A program made the position numbers and the translations under genes. DNA of 64,000 nt from Struthio camelus (Eukaryota > Chordata > Aves > Struthioniformes > Struthionidae), in contig NC_090945.1 of NCBI RefSeq assembly GCF_040807025.1, forward strand, positions 37,007,088-37,071,087, written 5' to 3'. How positions within the stretch are numbered: position 1 is the first letter of the stretch; each line of letters starts with the position of its first letter. The notes beneath the pieces were generated by a model, which saw nothing but the letters and a program-made list of their open reading frames with translations, searched no databases and was not told the origin of the DNA. Shown here piece after piece: positions 1 through 11,691 of the stretch.

Positions 1-87
1 GTAAGATGCCAGTTCCCCATTCACATAACACCGAAGCTCACTGTTCTTCCAGCGATTATAGATGTGCACTATAGTAACCATATACCA
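1..87 (-). CDS. LRBA: LRBA coding exon 8 (partial, cut by window edge)
   Basis: The exon starts at 87 directly after an AG acceptor (88-89 on the plus strand read as CT) and stays open to base 1. Its 29 codons begin WYMVTIVHIYNRW and end with NGELASY. This is the strand-rich middle of the ConA-like lectin (LamG-like) domain shared by LRBA and NBEA, residues 305-333 of the assembled product. The upstream exon ends on a complete codon, so the phase fits. The acceptor has a short A-rich plus-strand run (97-109), which is a pyrimidine tract on the minus strand. The donor lies outside the window. Confidence 0.93.
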
Positions 88-1417
88 CTAAATGATAAAA
101 AAAAAAAAATACACTCCTATAGAAGTGTAATGTAGCTTTACACTCCTATAGAAGTGTAATGTAGTGGTGAGATACTAGAAAAAATCAACTACTTGTGTGA
201 ATTACATTAGGATTGCAAGGTTCATTTGAAGAAGAAAGATGAAGTCATTGATGAGTTTGCATATAGAGCTATATCAAAGAATAATGTCACATTTTTCCCA
301 CAACAAAACAGACATAGAAGCTTAAAAGATATTTATGGCATAAAACTCAAATCATTTTCATGGCAATGCTGAGCTGTATTTATACCGAAACGATTAATAA
401 TTATTGTGTGAATATATTTTAAATTTGGTGACATTTAGACTGATGGGTCTACTGCAAAAGTTGTCATTCCAAAGACTATCAAGGATGGCTCCAAATTTTA
501 AAGACTTTCAAAGTCTGTGCATGTCAAATTGTCATAAACAGCATCCATATTTACAGCAGAGAATTACAGATAAGGAATTCTTGAGGAGGTCAGGAAGAGG
601 CCTGTTCTCCCACAAAATGTTTACATAAATTGCTTCAGAAACACCAGCAGAATTTGTACTTGAAAAAAGAAACACTTTCAACATAGCTTAGTACTGCTTA
701 ATAGGCAAGCAAGTCTTGGACAGTAAAAATTAAATCAGCTCACATTTAAATTGTTATATTTAAAAAATAGATAAAATATCAATTACAAGGAGACTATTTT
801 CTGGACAATCTGAAAGAACAGAAAGTGTAACATTCTTTTAGGAATGAATCTGTTCTCCCCCTAAATGTAAGAGAAGCAAACTCCCACTGATGGCTCTGAC
901 TTAATTAGGAAAAATTAAATACAGTTTAGTAAACATGCTTTCTAAAATAACATTGCATTTGCCCATACTGAGAAATTGTTCATTTAAGGAGACTCTTAGC
1001 AAAATCCTTCAGGAATAGGAGAAGAGCAAGTCCAGAGGCAGGAGGAAACACAGTATGAACACAGAAGGGAAAAATCAAAAGTCAATCTCCTTTCAACTTT
1101 CAAGTTAAGGGTTCTCAGAGAGCTCACACAAGTTTCACAAATTCTTAAAACTTGTAGTAAATTGCACTTTCTAACTTTTTCTTAAACATCTCATAAGTAA
1201 AACTTAACAGAAATATGATTTCATAATAGAAATTTATTTTTTTAATTCCAGTGTAAATGTGCTCCTATGTGTGGACCTAAATATCAATAGCAACAACACT
1301 CCCTTTAGACCATATTAGAGAAATTTCCTAAAAATATAGCTTGTAGCTACACATAAACCCATGCGCATTTCTGTAACTCATGAAATCTATCTGAAAGACT
1401 TCACTATTTTGACTCAC
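88..1417 (-). other. LRBA intron 7
   Basis: This intron of about 1.3 kb runs from the donor GTGAGTC (1411-1417) to the acceptor at 88-89. It is AT-rich. It holds a two-unit tandem repeat with internal dyad symmetry at 110-164, described separately. Otherwise I see no gene or recognisable mobile element. The open frame at 404-628 on the plus strand has no recognisable protein features and starts inside the intron, so I read it as chance. Confidence 0.85.
110..164. repeat. Two-copy tandem repeat with near-palindromic core
   Basis: Two identical 26-bp units (110-135 and 139-164) are separated by CTT, giving a period of 29. Each contains an 18-bp near-perfect inverted repeat of the form ACACTYCTATAGRAGTGT, which could form a hairpin. 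It lies 23 bp upstream (on the minus strand) of the LRBA exon 8 acceptor, where the branch point would be expected. The identity of the two units suggests a recent local duplication. No function is known. Confidence 0.85.
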
Positions 1418-1544
1418 CTTTTGTGGCTTGAAATCAAATTTTACACAATGCTGGAAACCTTTTCCCTTTGATTTTATGGACGTTACAATCAAGCAACCTC
1501 CAACAAAGTGAGCAGAATAACCAAGTCCTTTGTTTGTTCGAAAA
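1418..1544 (-). CDS. LRBA: LRBA coding exon 7
   Basis: This 127-nt exon is flanked by AG (1545-1546) with a T-rich tract upstream and by the donor GTGAGT (1412-1417). Its first base completes the TG|T cysteine codon left by exon 6. The remaining 42 codons read [16 protein letters not shown] through VKFDFKPQK, residues 263-304. This is ConA-like lectin domain strand sequence, nearly the same as the mammalian protein as I recall it, with an Asn where human has Ser in FRT(S/N)KG. The exon ends on a full codon. Confidence 0.95.
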
Positions 1545-1644
1545 CTAAAAAAAATTAAAGCAAAAATCGATATGTATGCAGATAAAAGAAGTCATTGAAG
1601 AATAGAAATCAAACATCTGAAATACTGTTTTATATAATACGCAC
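1545..1644 (-). other. LRBA intron 6, only 100 bp
   Basis: A very short intron joins exons 6 and 7 in phase 2. Its donor reads GTGCGT, a less common variant, and its acceptor follows a run of T and A residues ending in TTTTAG. The frame and the conserved protein on both sides fix the boundaries. Nothing else is present. Confidence 0.9.
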
Positions 1645-1766
1645 CAATATAAGTAAGGCTTATCCTTATCCACATTGATATTATTTACAGGATCCATTCT
1701 TAGCCAAGTGTGAAAAGTGAATCCATTCTGGTAGGGCCACTTGGCTATAGGGGGTAAGGCAATACC
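1645..1766 (-). CDS. LRBA: LRBA coding exon 6
   Basis: This 122-nt exon begins after TTTAG (acceptor 1767-1768) and ends TATTG before GTGCGT. Forty complete codons read [15 protein letters not shown], then [16 protein letters not shown], then VDKDKPYLY, with two bases of a cysteine codon left for exon 7. These are residues 222-261. The [14 protein letters not shown] segment is the conserved start of the ConA-like lectin domain in LRBA/NBEA proteins. The first residue is Gly here, where I recall Ala in human LRBA. Confidence 0.95.
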
Positions 1767-3760
1767 CTAAAGAAGGCACAGTTATTCTTTAGAAAGATCA
1801 ACATCACAATAGTTTAATCAGTAAGAGTACACAGCTTAAGACATACACTATAAATGTGCATTGTTTGTCTATGCCAAAAAAAAGAAAACTAGCCTAAGTT
1901 CTTCTGTGCACTTTTTATACTCAAATTTTTAAAAAATTAGTCTAAATATTTCAAGACTGGTCTTTATACCTCTATAAAGGTTATTAATACTAAGCTGCAC
2001 TTCAAAAATTAAATATTTTAGCGGAAATGTTACTACATAAAACCTCCTCAAAATGCAAATTCAAGTTGATTTGGTTTTGTGGTACCTTAACAGAAGAATC
2101 ACATTTATACACTTATTTTCACATCCTGCTGGCATCCAGGAAAATAACTGATTATGAAAAGAAGCTGGCCACAAAAATAGAATTGTATACATTTCACTTG
2201 AAGGATTCTTTTCTCTCTTGAAAATCATGTCTATGTAGACTTGCAGTTAGAGTATAATAGACTTATTATAATCTTGCTTAAAATAAAGGTAGTACAATCT
2301 CCACCAGTCAAACATTGTATTAATATCAGTTTAAAGCTCTTAAGTCATCAGATGTGTAGGCTGGGTTCTCTGTTTCAAACAGCTGTTTGGGTTTTTTTGT
2401 TTTTTGTTTTTTTAATTAACATTCCTACTAACTTTCCACTGTTTTGCTGTACATGCTTGCAATGTGCACTTCAACTAAGACGGCCACAACCACTGATCAA
2501 AGATGCTGTCCAGATGATCAATACCAATGAACAAAAAACATCAAAGAACATGAGTGTCGCCAGATTTATTTTACCCCCACTCTCCATTCAGCTATCCCTG
2601 TCCAAACAAAATGCTATAAATCCTTCTCCATACCAGCTAACTAATCAGTCTGCATGTCTTCAAGGCCAGCTTTTGGGAACTGGTAGCACTTCCACTTGGT
2701 TTAACTCATAATGAATCTTGGAGTAATTGTATGAAATACTTGTGCTATACAAACACATGAATAGCCAAAAAGAATAAAAACATGTCTATTGCCAAGTTCT
2801 GTTGTATGTGATAAACATGTTTCTTCAGAAGCTTTTATGTAGTAGTCTGTCTTTTTTGGTCTCAAATTTTCATTCCAATAAGATACATTATGTTATGAAA
2901 TTGGTGAAGTTTAATCTCAAGCCACCAAGGCAGAAAGGTGATGGGTTATGTGAAGAAAACTAGAGAGAGTCATCTGCTAAATCTTATTCTGAATTATGCA
3001 TGGACTTTTGAAAATACTATTTCATTCTATGATGTTAGGAGCAAAAAAGAATTGGTACACTTAATTCTTATGCAAGAAAGTTGCACAACGTTTTTTAACC
3101 TATTTAATTTCAAATTCTTTATCAAGCGCACACCATAGAACTTAAAAATGAATAAAAGTCATCCAAGCAACAACGATAAAAGGACAATCATTGCTAAATT
3201 TAATCCTCCTTTCACTATTATTCAAATTATACATGTCTAGGATCTACATTTTCTCAGAAAATTCAAATACACATTATACATTATTCACACCATCTGACCA
3301 GTAGAGAACAAACAAGTGGTGCAAGCATGGTCACTTCCAGTTCAATGCGTTCTGTGGTTTCTCCTGGAAAGGTTCCCAGAACCGTACAAAATTTAAGGAG
3401 TTCCCACATGTACTGGATACTAGCACAAGCATCATTCCCACAGAAGAAATGAGTGAAAAGTAAGTAGATTTTCCTTGCAACAAGAGTTAACTGAACCTCT
3501 TAAAAAATAAAAATGTCCTATTCATATCCATTTTTTATGTATTATTTGTCATCCCATAATGATAATGCTCATTTGTTATAAACATGGTTTACAAAATGGT
3601 TTATTTATGGATGATGTAAGGGTCAGGCAGAGAAAAAATTTCTGTTAAAGTTCTACCTTCAAGACATGCCAGAGGGGTCAAATGAAAACCAGGAGTGAAA
3701 ACAGCCACTGGCAGTAGGAGAAAAAGAAATCAAGAAACAAAAGACGAACTATCTACATAC
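1767..3760 (-). other. LRBA intron 5
   Basis: This intron of about 2 kb runs from donor GTATGT (3755-3760) to acceptor AG at 1767-1768. It is AT-rich with T and A runs around 2390-2415. Open frames at 2027-2221, 2241-2711 and 2938-3138 on the plus strand show no recognisable domain and overlap no splice-supported exon, so I do not call them genes. No recognisable transposon is seen. Confidence 0.85.
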
Positions 3761-3856
3761 TGCAGCACTTTTTCCTGGAAAGCTGAAGAAGGCATCAGGC
3801 CCATACTTCTGAGGCATGTGTTTTAATACAGACAATAACTTCCCAGCATGTGGTGG
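3761..3856 (-). CDS. LRBA: LRBA coding exon 5
   Basis: This 96-nt, 32-codon exon starts after TTTTGTCAG (acceptor 3857-3858) and is followed by donor GTATGT. It reads PPHAGKLLSVLKHMPQ, then KYGPDAFFSFPGKSAA, residues 190-221. This linker between the N-terminal helical region and the ConA-like domain is highly conserved in LRBA. Both ends are phase 0. The neighbouring exons join it without breaking the protein match. Confidence 0.95.
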
Positions 3857-6111
3857 CTGACAAAAGGAAATATTACACATGTAAATATATATAATACACC
3901 TACAAGAAAGAAAAGTCTATACATACAAAAAAATGAATTTTGACACATTTTAAGGCTTTGCATTCCAAGACAGTAACTGTAGACTTTCAGCAAACCTTAA
4001 CAAAGAATCAGAGATACATTCACACAATGCACAGTAGGTACACTGAATTGCAATTAATTGGATACCTAAATTTAGGAGTCACAGGCCACAGCCACTTTAA
4101 TCGAGCATAAATCCAAATAGACCCTGAACGTTGGTTCCTACTTCCATCTGTTCATTCCCAGCAGCACTATTATTTGTGTGATTTTTTTGGTGGGCTAGAA
4201 AAAAGAACTGATCAAATTGAAAACTAATTTAGGGGGAAAAAAATAAAGCAAAATACTTTTCAGTCAGATCAGTTCTGGATTGTGGCTGCATGAAACTGAC
4301 AGCACAGGGGAGATGGGGAATAGCTAACTAGAGGGAGAGGGAAGATCAGCCGACAGGATTCTTCTCATCAGGATTACAGTCATAGGCCAGATTAAAGTGA
4401 CCGTGGTGACATACACTTCTTCATATATGGCCACAGGGAAAGGTTTCGAGTCTCAAGGGCAATCTGGAGCATCTAAATTAAGTGCTCAGCTAGTGTGAAT
4501 ACCTAACACTTCCCCACCTTCACCCTACTTCTGCATCAATTTTGTTATAATACTCAGGAACTATAAACTGCAAGTCAAGTCTATGAGTTGACTACAACAG
4601 AAGAACAGCAAATATTGGTCACAGGGACAGAATAATTTTGTATGTCTTCTTTCGTCACTCCGTAACTGTCCAGCAGATCTACTTTTAACCTACAACTTTA
4701 CATCTCTCATCTTTCCCTGAAGGTGCCCCTTTTCCATCTTGCAAGTAGCAATTCTCTGAAAACTAAGAACTGCATGATCTATAAAAGCAGTATTTCAAAC
4801 ATAAATAAACAGTGCTTCATGAATCTGAATTAAAAAACTTGACAGGAAACACTGAGATCTGTTTAGATGTCTTCAGCACCATAGATTTCAACTGGTTACA
4901 ATTTGTATTGTAGTTAGATATTTTGTATCTTTATAGCACTGTTGAGGTTAAGATTTATGGAGTTGTGCAACTCCTTAGGAATGCAACCATGGCTTTTTCC
5001 TCCTCCTCCTTTTCCCTATGTTTAGCCTATAATAAAGAAAGGAAATTAAATGCAAATAGCAGAGAACCAGGAAATGAAAAAGTTAATGTTACAAGGACAA
5101 CTTTAATTTAGCTATAGTCAAATATACTCTGCATGTTCGATTATTAAATTTAAACCCTATATAGAGTAGTTTTATGTAAACAAGTTAAGATCTCAGAAAT
5201 TACTTGTTTCAAGAGTTTTCTTTAAAATTTGTTATATTATTTGGGTAAACATACTGGCTTTTATATTGAATAGATTTATTATTATTATTATTTTCAAGTG
5301 GGAAAAGACATCGTGCTGCCTTTTCTCAATAGCAGGCAGGGTATTTAGAGATGTCAACAGCTGAATTAAAATTCAAAGCAGGTAACACAACTATTAAAAT
5401 AGTTGCCAATTCCAGCAAAACCATAGTTTTGTGGTTAAAGAAAGTGTATCTGGTAGCATCTACAGCATACAAAATTTTACTTTAGGGAAGGAGGTTATCA
5501 ACAGTAAACGGGGAGCTCCTTCTCCCATTTTAGTTCACATAGAAACAGGAGAAAACATACAGCATGACTTCTCACCTAGAGCTTATTTTGGAGTCAAGCT
5601 GCAAGCAATATTACAAGATTTCCTTCATTTCAGTTTCTGTCACAATTCTCACTACCCTAATTAGAGCAATTTTTTCAATCTTTAGGTAAAGAACAACAAT
5701 GTGAAAATAGAAACATATTGAACTGCTTATGTGGATAACTATTTATTTCTCTCTGCAAAGGGTTCAAAAAACAATTTTAAACCTTTTTTCTTCAGTTTCA
5801 CATAACTGGAATGACAAAACTAAAAGTCCCTAAAAACATATGCTTAGAATCACCATATTATTCCAAGGTGTTCAGAAAAGACCAATTCAGTCAATATATC
5901 CAGGAGCTAAACTTAATTTAATCACTTTTCTACTTCATGTATTTTAATTGCTTGTAAATAGAAAGATGATATAATACTACCATGCATCCTTTATATCTTG
6001 GTACATTTAAAAATTGTTTATTATACAGGTTATTAAACAGCTTTCTTATCTCGGGAAGACTAGGAAAAATATAAACAATGTAATAAAGTTTTTTGTTTTT
6101 TGTTTTTTTAC
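3857..6111 (-). other. LRBA intron 4
   Basis: This AT-rich intron of about 2.25 kb runs from donor GTAAAA (6106-6111) to acceptor at 3857-3858. It contains a TTA trinucleotide run at 5275-5293 and no recognisable interspersed repeat. The small open frames inside (4923-5111, 5431-5664, 5930-6115) carry no recognisable domain. Confidence 0.85.
5275..5293. repeat. (TTA)n microsatellite
   Basis: A run of about six TTA units lies within LRBA intron 4. It is a simple sequence with no further evidence of function. Confidence 0.85.
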
Positions 6112-6212
6112 CCATCTCCCTTGTTCTCCTTGAAGTTTGCTGAAGAACAACTTTAGCTCTCGAACTGTCAAGTTATAGCTAGCCAATACACCCAGCATAT
6201 CCACTAAGAGAT
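6112..6212 (-). CDS. LRBA: LRBA coding exon 4
   Basis: This 101-nt exon starts after CTTTTCAG (acceptor 6213-6214) and ends TGG before GTAAAA. Its first two bases complete an Asp codon begun in exon 3. The remaining 33 codons read LLVDMLGVLASYNLTV, then RELKLFFSKLQGEQGRW, residues 157-189. This is amphipathic helical sequence of the N-terminal armadillo-like region. Mammalian LRBA has GDKGRW where this copy has GEQGRW, from memory. A minus-strand pyrimidine tract sits just before the acceptor. Confidence 0.95.
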
Positions 6213-6350
6213 CTGAAAAGGAAAAAAAAAAAACATGACTGCTTAATAAAACAGTGCCAAAACTTTTATCACTTCATTAATTAACAAGCGTTCCATGAGA
6301 TTTTATATAAAAGAAATACAACTTGACTCACATACAGAGTGAAGCTGTAC
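6213..6350 (-). other. LRBA intron 3, 138 bp
   Basis: A short phase-1 intron runs between donor GTACAG (6345-6350) and acceptor CAG (6213-6215). A 12-base A run on the plus strand at about 6222-6233 gives the minus strand its polypyrimidine tract. It contains nothing else. Confidence 0.9.
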
Positions 6351-6582
6351 CTGCAATCATATTGTCAGCTTTATCAATCCTCTTGAGCACTTGTTCGACC
6401 AGCCCCACTTCTGTGCATGCTTGCAGATTCCGTATACTTTTCTTCAAGATTGCTGTAAACATGCTCCACACCTCAGCCTGGCAGGTGATGTCACATTTAT
6501 CCAGCAAGTCTACCATGCAGGTGATTCCCTCTCTTTCTTGGATGATAAAGTTCATTTCCAAGTCAAAATGGCCCCCAACAAG
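6351..6582 (-). CDS. LRBA: LRBA coding exon 3
   Basis: This 232-nt exon starts after TTGAAAG (acceptor 6583-6584). Its first codons, LVGGHFDLEMNF, continue directly from exon 2's VFNL. It runs through CDITCQAEVWSMFTAILKK, SIRNLQACTEVGLVEQVL and IDKADNMIA, and leaves a single G for the split Asp codon before donor GTACAG. These are residues 79-155. It is predicted to be mostly helical and forms the first armadillo-like repeats of LRBA/NBEA proteins. Differences from mammalian LRBA are conservative as far as I recall. The acceptor tract (TTTTGTTTGAAAG) is short and purine-interrupted. Confidence 0.96.
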
Positions 6583-9261
6583 CTTTCAAACAAAAGGTAA
6601 AAAACAAAACAAACAACAATTAGGACTAGGACAATTATATTAAAATATCATTCCACATTAAAAGTTATCCATTCTATAATAGGCAAGCTATCATAGATGT
6701 AAGCTAAAACATACAACAAGGCCAACATCAATATATCAAGTCTTATTCCTCTTTTTTTCCCCCAGGTTCTGTTGGGTAACATTGACATAGGTGCTCCTGA
6801 AGTGTCAACCAATATCGGGTAACTGCTGCAAAAGAACATTTGGGTAGTTTAAGACACTGATGTCCTGAGCTGTTTGTTCCTGCTCACGCAGCTGAAAAGA
6901 GAACAGCTCCAGAGAGTGTTCCAAGGCGAATGAGATAGCAAAGTCCCCTAAGATACCTTAAGCAGCCTAAAATGGCCCTAAAAGCTTTCTTCTGCTTCAA
7001 CTTAACTCTCACATAGAAGGGCAATTCTAGCCCTTCCTTCATTCTAGGAGATGATTTACATCAGAAATCTTGTTCTTTATAAACGCTTAGAGTTCTTGGG
7101 ATACTAAAACGGTTCAAGTATTAATTGCCAATTATATTAGTAACAACAGGTACTAAAAGGAAGCATAACATTGCTATATTTGGATGACTGTGAAATAACA
7201 ACACTGCTTGAAGTCTTTGACTACACCCTGGCTAAAGAACTTAAATCCTGTAATATTTCAGGTATCTTAGGTGCAGGCTTTGTTTGAACATAGACTGAGT
7301 AACAAACCACACGTGCACATGCCAAGGACATGGAGGAGGGAAGGAAACAACCTACTTCATTCTCGCTTGTGCGTTCAATAAAATGAAAATTTTAGTTGAA
7401 GGAAGGATGAATCGTACTAACCTACTCTTCTACCCCAATCCTGCTACTACTTAAACTTTCTTTGAGAGTGAAAACTTGTATTGCTATTAATCTGTTAATC
7501 ATGGTATCTATTCAAGGGGCTTTAAAAAAAAATTTCTATAAGAAAGTAACTTTCAGGTTGAAACTAGTTTGTTCTGTTCTTCTTAAGATTTTTCACTATC
7601 TAGATAAACACCAGGATATTTTCTTAAAATGCAGAAAGCATCGGGAGTTATATTTGGGTTGAACATGGGGAACAGGAGTCAAATCTCTCCTTTAAGAGAG
7701 GTTTACAGACAGAACAACAGCGGGTTTGAATAGATATATCGAGACATTTCCAAAACTGAATAAACAAATTGTATCCTTAAAAATGTATCATGTTTGCCAA
7801 GATACTTATTACATACCTGCATCCAAAGAGGAATAAAAATAAGATTTACTCAAATTCAGAACTCATGATCAAAAGTATATCAGGTTCTTCTCAGTTGGCC
7901 TAACAAAAGATATGATTTCTGTCCTACATAACGCTTCTTTCATAGGCTTTGACCATTCAGTAATGTTACCTGCAGAAGTCATACCATGACAAAACTGCCC
8001 CAAAATACAAAATACTTCCTTGCTACCATATTAGCTCCAACAGCTTCTCTCAGCTAGTCAGGATCTGAAGATAAACGTACCCAACAGAACAGAATATATG
8101 CCCTTCATTAACTACTGAAATTACCATACATTCTCCTCAAGTGTCTAAATCTTGTCACTTTGAAGAAGCAATCTTTGGTCCTCTGGACATAAATCAGTAA
8201 TGCCAAGCACCACAAGCAGCAGGGAAAGTTACAGGTTTTATGACAGAATGGACAATGTCTCTAGGTAACAGTTTCTAAATAGTAATTTACACTTTTCCAT
8301 TTTCTCCTTTTGGTTATGAAAAATAATTATGCAATTTACTGTCAGATGCTTCCTTAGTATCTAGGGAAACCACAGGAGCTGAATGAGGAGATTTGAATGA
8401 TATTCTCAGCTTCTCTCCGTCAATTCACCTTGTCATTATCAAACAAATCTATCCTGTCATTATCATTCTCTAAACCTGTTTTTCCCTTCCATAAGATGGA
8501 CCTGAGGATCACCTCAAGAAAGTACCTTAATGTTGAATTCAATGACAGTTGAGATCACTGAACAGAACAGATTAAAGAAGAAGTATCACAAAACACACCC
8601 AAAGAAAAAAGTACACACTGCCCTTAGAAAAAAAAAAAAAGCCCTGAACAAAACTAGTGAAAAGATAAAATATGTAACTAATACTACACTTCGTTTTACA
8701 CTAAATGAATCATCCTCTATACAAAATCAAAGCATCACTCAAAAAGCCAGTCTCTCTCTCTCACCGCCAAAGAATCCGAAAGAAAATACTGTATTCTGTG
8801 GGCAAACAAAATAGCTGAAGGTTAAACTCTAGCCACAAAGCACCTGCTAATTTCTTAACAAACAACAAATTCAATTCTTTATGCATTTGGTTTTAAATAA
8901 CCAGACAACAATCAATTATCACACCAAAATCATATATGGCAGCATTTAGTTGCAACTAGAGGTGACCTTACCTTCACCCTTTAGTCTCCCCAACCAATCT
9001 TTCATTTTTGGCTAGATACACTATTGTCAGTAACCACCCATCCAGGAAGCTGTCAAATTAGGCTTCCAATCTAATCTGCAAACATAAGCATTTCACCAAG
9101 AACATTCTAGAAATAATACGCTATGGTAGAAATAATTACTATTAACATTTGCTTTAAGAGCTATCTCCTGAGGACAGAAAAAAAAAGATGGAGAAAGCAA
9201 TTTATGGAATGCACAGTGCATTTGATGTACTATATGTATGCATACCCATTAGATGCACATA

Positions 9262-9280
9262 AGCACACACACACACACCA
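9262..9280. repeat. (CA)n microsatellite
   Basis: A short dinucleotide CA run lies within LRBA intron 2. It is ordinary simple sequence. Confidence 0.8.
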
Positions 9281-11671
9281 CCGTATGTCATATTAACCCT
9301 TTCTAATGGTGATTTGAAACTGATCAACCTTCAAAACACAAATTTGTTTCCAATGACAGGGATCATAATCCAGGTCCATGCATTGGCTAGTTATTATCTG
9401 AGCTGCAGTAATGGCTGTGCACAGCAAAATGTAATCTTCCCAAATGTCACAGTAAGTTATGAATATCTGAGCAGCTTAATGCACCTTACTAGCCATGAAG
9501 TGTGAGAATGTAATCTTATTACCTTTTTTATGGTTGTATTTTTTTGAATAATGTAGCCTTTGAACTGATGTATAGTCTTTCCTTGTACTTTAGCATGATT
9601 TGGTCTCCTGTGTTGTACAGTACATTTTTCAAAGTTCTCCAGTTCAACGTATTTTAAGTCGTACGCTGAGCTGCATAAACAATCTTTATCACAACCTACA
9701 GGGTGACATAACATTTTCTTTCTTTGGAGCGTAGAATTAAGCATAAGCTTATAGGGATGATTTTAAAGTGCAGTATTCAAAGTATTCAAATACATCTTCA
9801 CAAGTTTCATATTTTGCCAGTTATATTTACTAAAAAAAAAAAAAAAAGCTCAAGCTTTTCAGTAACATGATTCTACATTTAGTTGATTGAAAACAGGGAG
9901 AATACTTCTACAGAGATTTTTAGCTACACTCTGTGTGATTTTTTTTTCTTTTTACTTTGAGAAGCAAACCAATGAGTAGTCAACATTATAACGCTAACTA
10001 GCATAGAAAAGCACTACAACATTCCTAAACAGAAAGAAAAAGCCAATTTAAACATAGCAAACCTGACTTTGCTATGAAGTTTCCATCCGAGCTAAAAGGG
10101 GAACGGTGATCCAAGATATAAAAGATATGGCACACCCTTCGGGTGAGCAATTTCCAGACTACAATAGGCAGAAAATTGCTCAGAATAAACATAGTCAAAC
10201 TCTACCTTCCTGAAAGGTCATGATCTAGATTATGAATCCAATTCATAGTCACTTCTATTAAGGGTAGACATAATATATTTCACAAGCTTGTATGAAAGTG
10301 TGAGAAAAAGTATTTCAATGCACTGTAACAGAAAAAAAGAAATTAAGTCCAAGACTACAATTTGCATTCCTTTAGGAAAATCCAAATTATTTATTTTTTG
10401 GGAAAGCTAGAGAACTAGATTTCCAGTTTTACCTCAAACCTCCACAAACGTGACTTTACTTAGACAGAGCCTCTTCATCCTTCTAGTCGCTATACATAAA
10501 GAAAAATATACTTGTTTTGTTCTCAAAAATCAGGATGAAAGATTAACAGTGCAAAATATGACCTCTTTCTTTCTCTTCTCTAAGATGATGATTTTGAAAC
10601 CTAAGAATTGTTTCTTCGATAAATGAAGAGTATATCCAAAACACATGTCTATCCAATGAGGAAAAGGCAGCCAGAAGTCAGAAAGCAGGTAAATTCCATC
10701 TCAAAGGAATTTTTAAAACTGTATGCTTAATCAGGACCTACAAAGCTGCACGTACAACGATAACAACTGAAGTCTTCCATTCTTTTAGAATAAGGTACTT
10801 ATACAAGCTAAACACTCATTTAGTGCTGAAACTAAACAAGTTGCTATTTCAACAGTTAAAGGTTGGGGCAATCCTAATTTTTACTTCCATTTATGAAATA
10901 GCTATGGTCCTGGTTTTACTGCAATTTTACATTATGTCAGTTGACCCAAGGTAAGAGAACATCATCTTCATCCCTTGATGACAAAATCTGAACGCAGCTT
11001 CTGGAGAATAGAAACACAAATAAGATTTTAGGCATTACACCTGTGAATAACAGCAAGTAGCAATGCAATATTCTTTGCCTACATCTACTCTTTTATCTTC
11101 TATCAAAGTAATAACCCACAACCTGGGCTCTATTCCCTTTCAGGTATTAAGAAACTCAAAACAAATATATTTATCCTCAGAAATATGTAGCTAAGATATG
11201 GGAAGTATAAGAACTATAATCTTTAGGGCAAGGATCTTATAGTATCATGAGTGATCCCAAGTCAGTCAAATCCCTTCAGGGTAAAGGATATACCTTAAAA
11301 ATCAATACTGAGTACACGTTCTGGGTGTGACAAAGAGATGGTCTGACTTGGAAAGGACTGTACAGATCAGAAGAAGAAAAAAGTAAAGAAAAGGTATAAC
11401 ACATATACATACTAATTGCAACTATCCATTCTCCCTGCCTCCTTGGCCCCCCATTTTTCCACGGGGTCTTCCCTACCACTAGCTCATTACTTGGAAGTGA
11501 AAAAAAATACAAGCCCAAACGGATGATTTGTTAGGACAGTCTGCTGATAGTTTGCATAATTATATCAAAGAGTGACATTAGCATGAATGTCAAGTCAGTG
11601 AAATCAGGAGAAACAGGGCTCAGGCCCAGAGAGGTTATAGGGAGGTAAGGGACTGAGAAAGTCTGAATGGC

Positions 11672-11691
11672 AATTTTTTTTTTTTTTTTTT
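11672..11691. repeat. Poly-T tract
   Basis: About 20 T residues on the plus strand (poly-A on the LRBA sense strand) lie in intron 2. It could be the tail of an old retroposed sequence, but no recognisable body flanks it. Confidence 0.7.

Noticed and set aside
2241..2711. 156-codon plus-strand frame inside LRBA intron 5
   Set aside because: It does not begin with ATG in a good context, has no recognisable motif, and lies between confirmed LRBA exons on the other strand.
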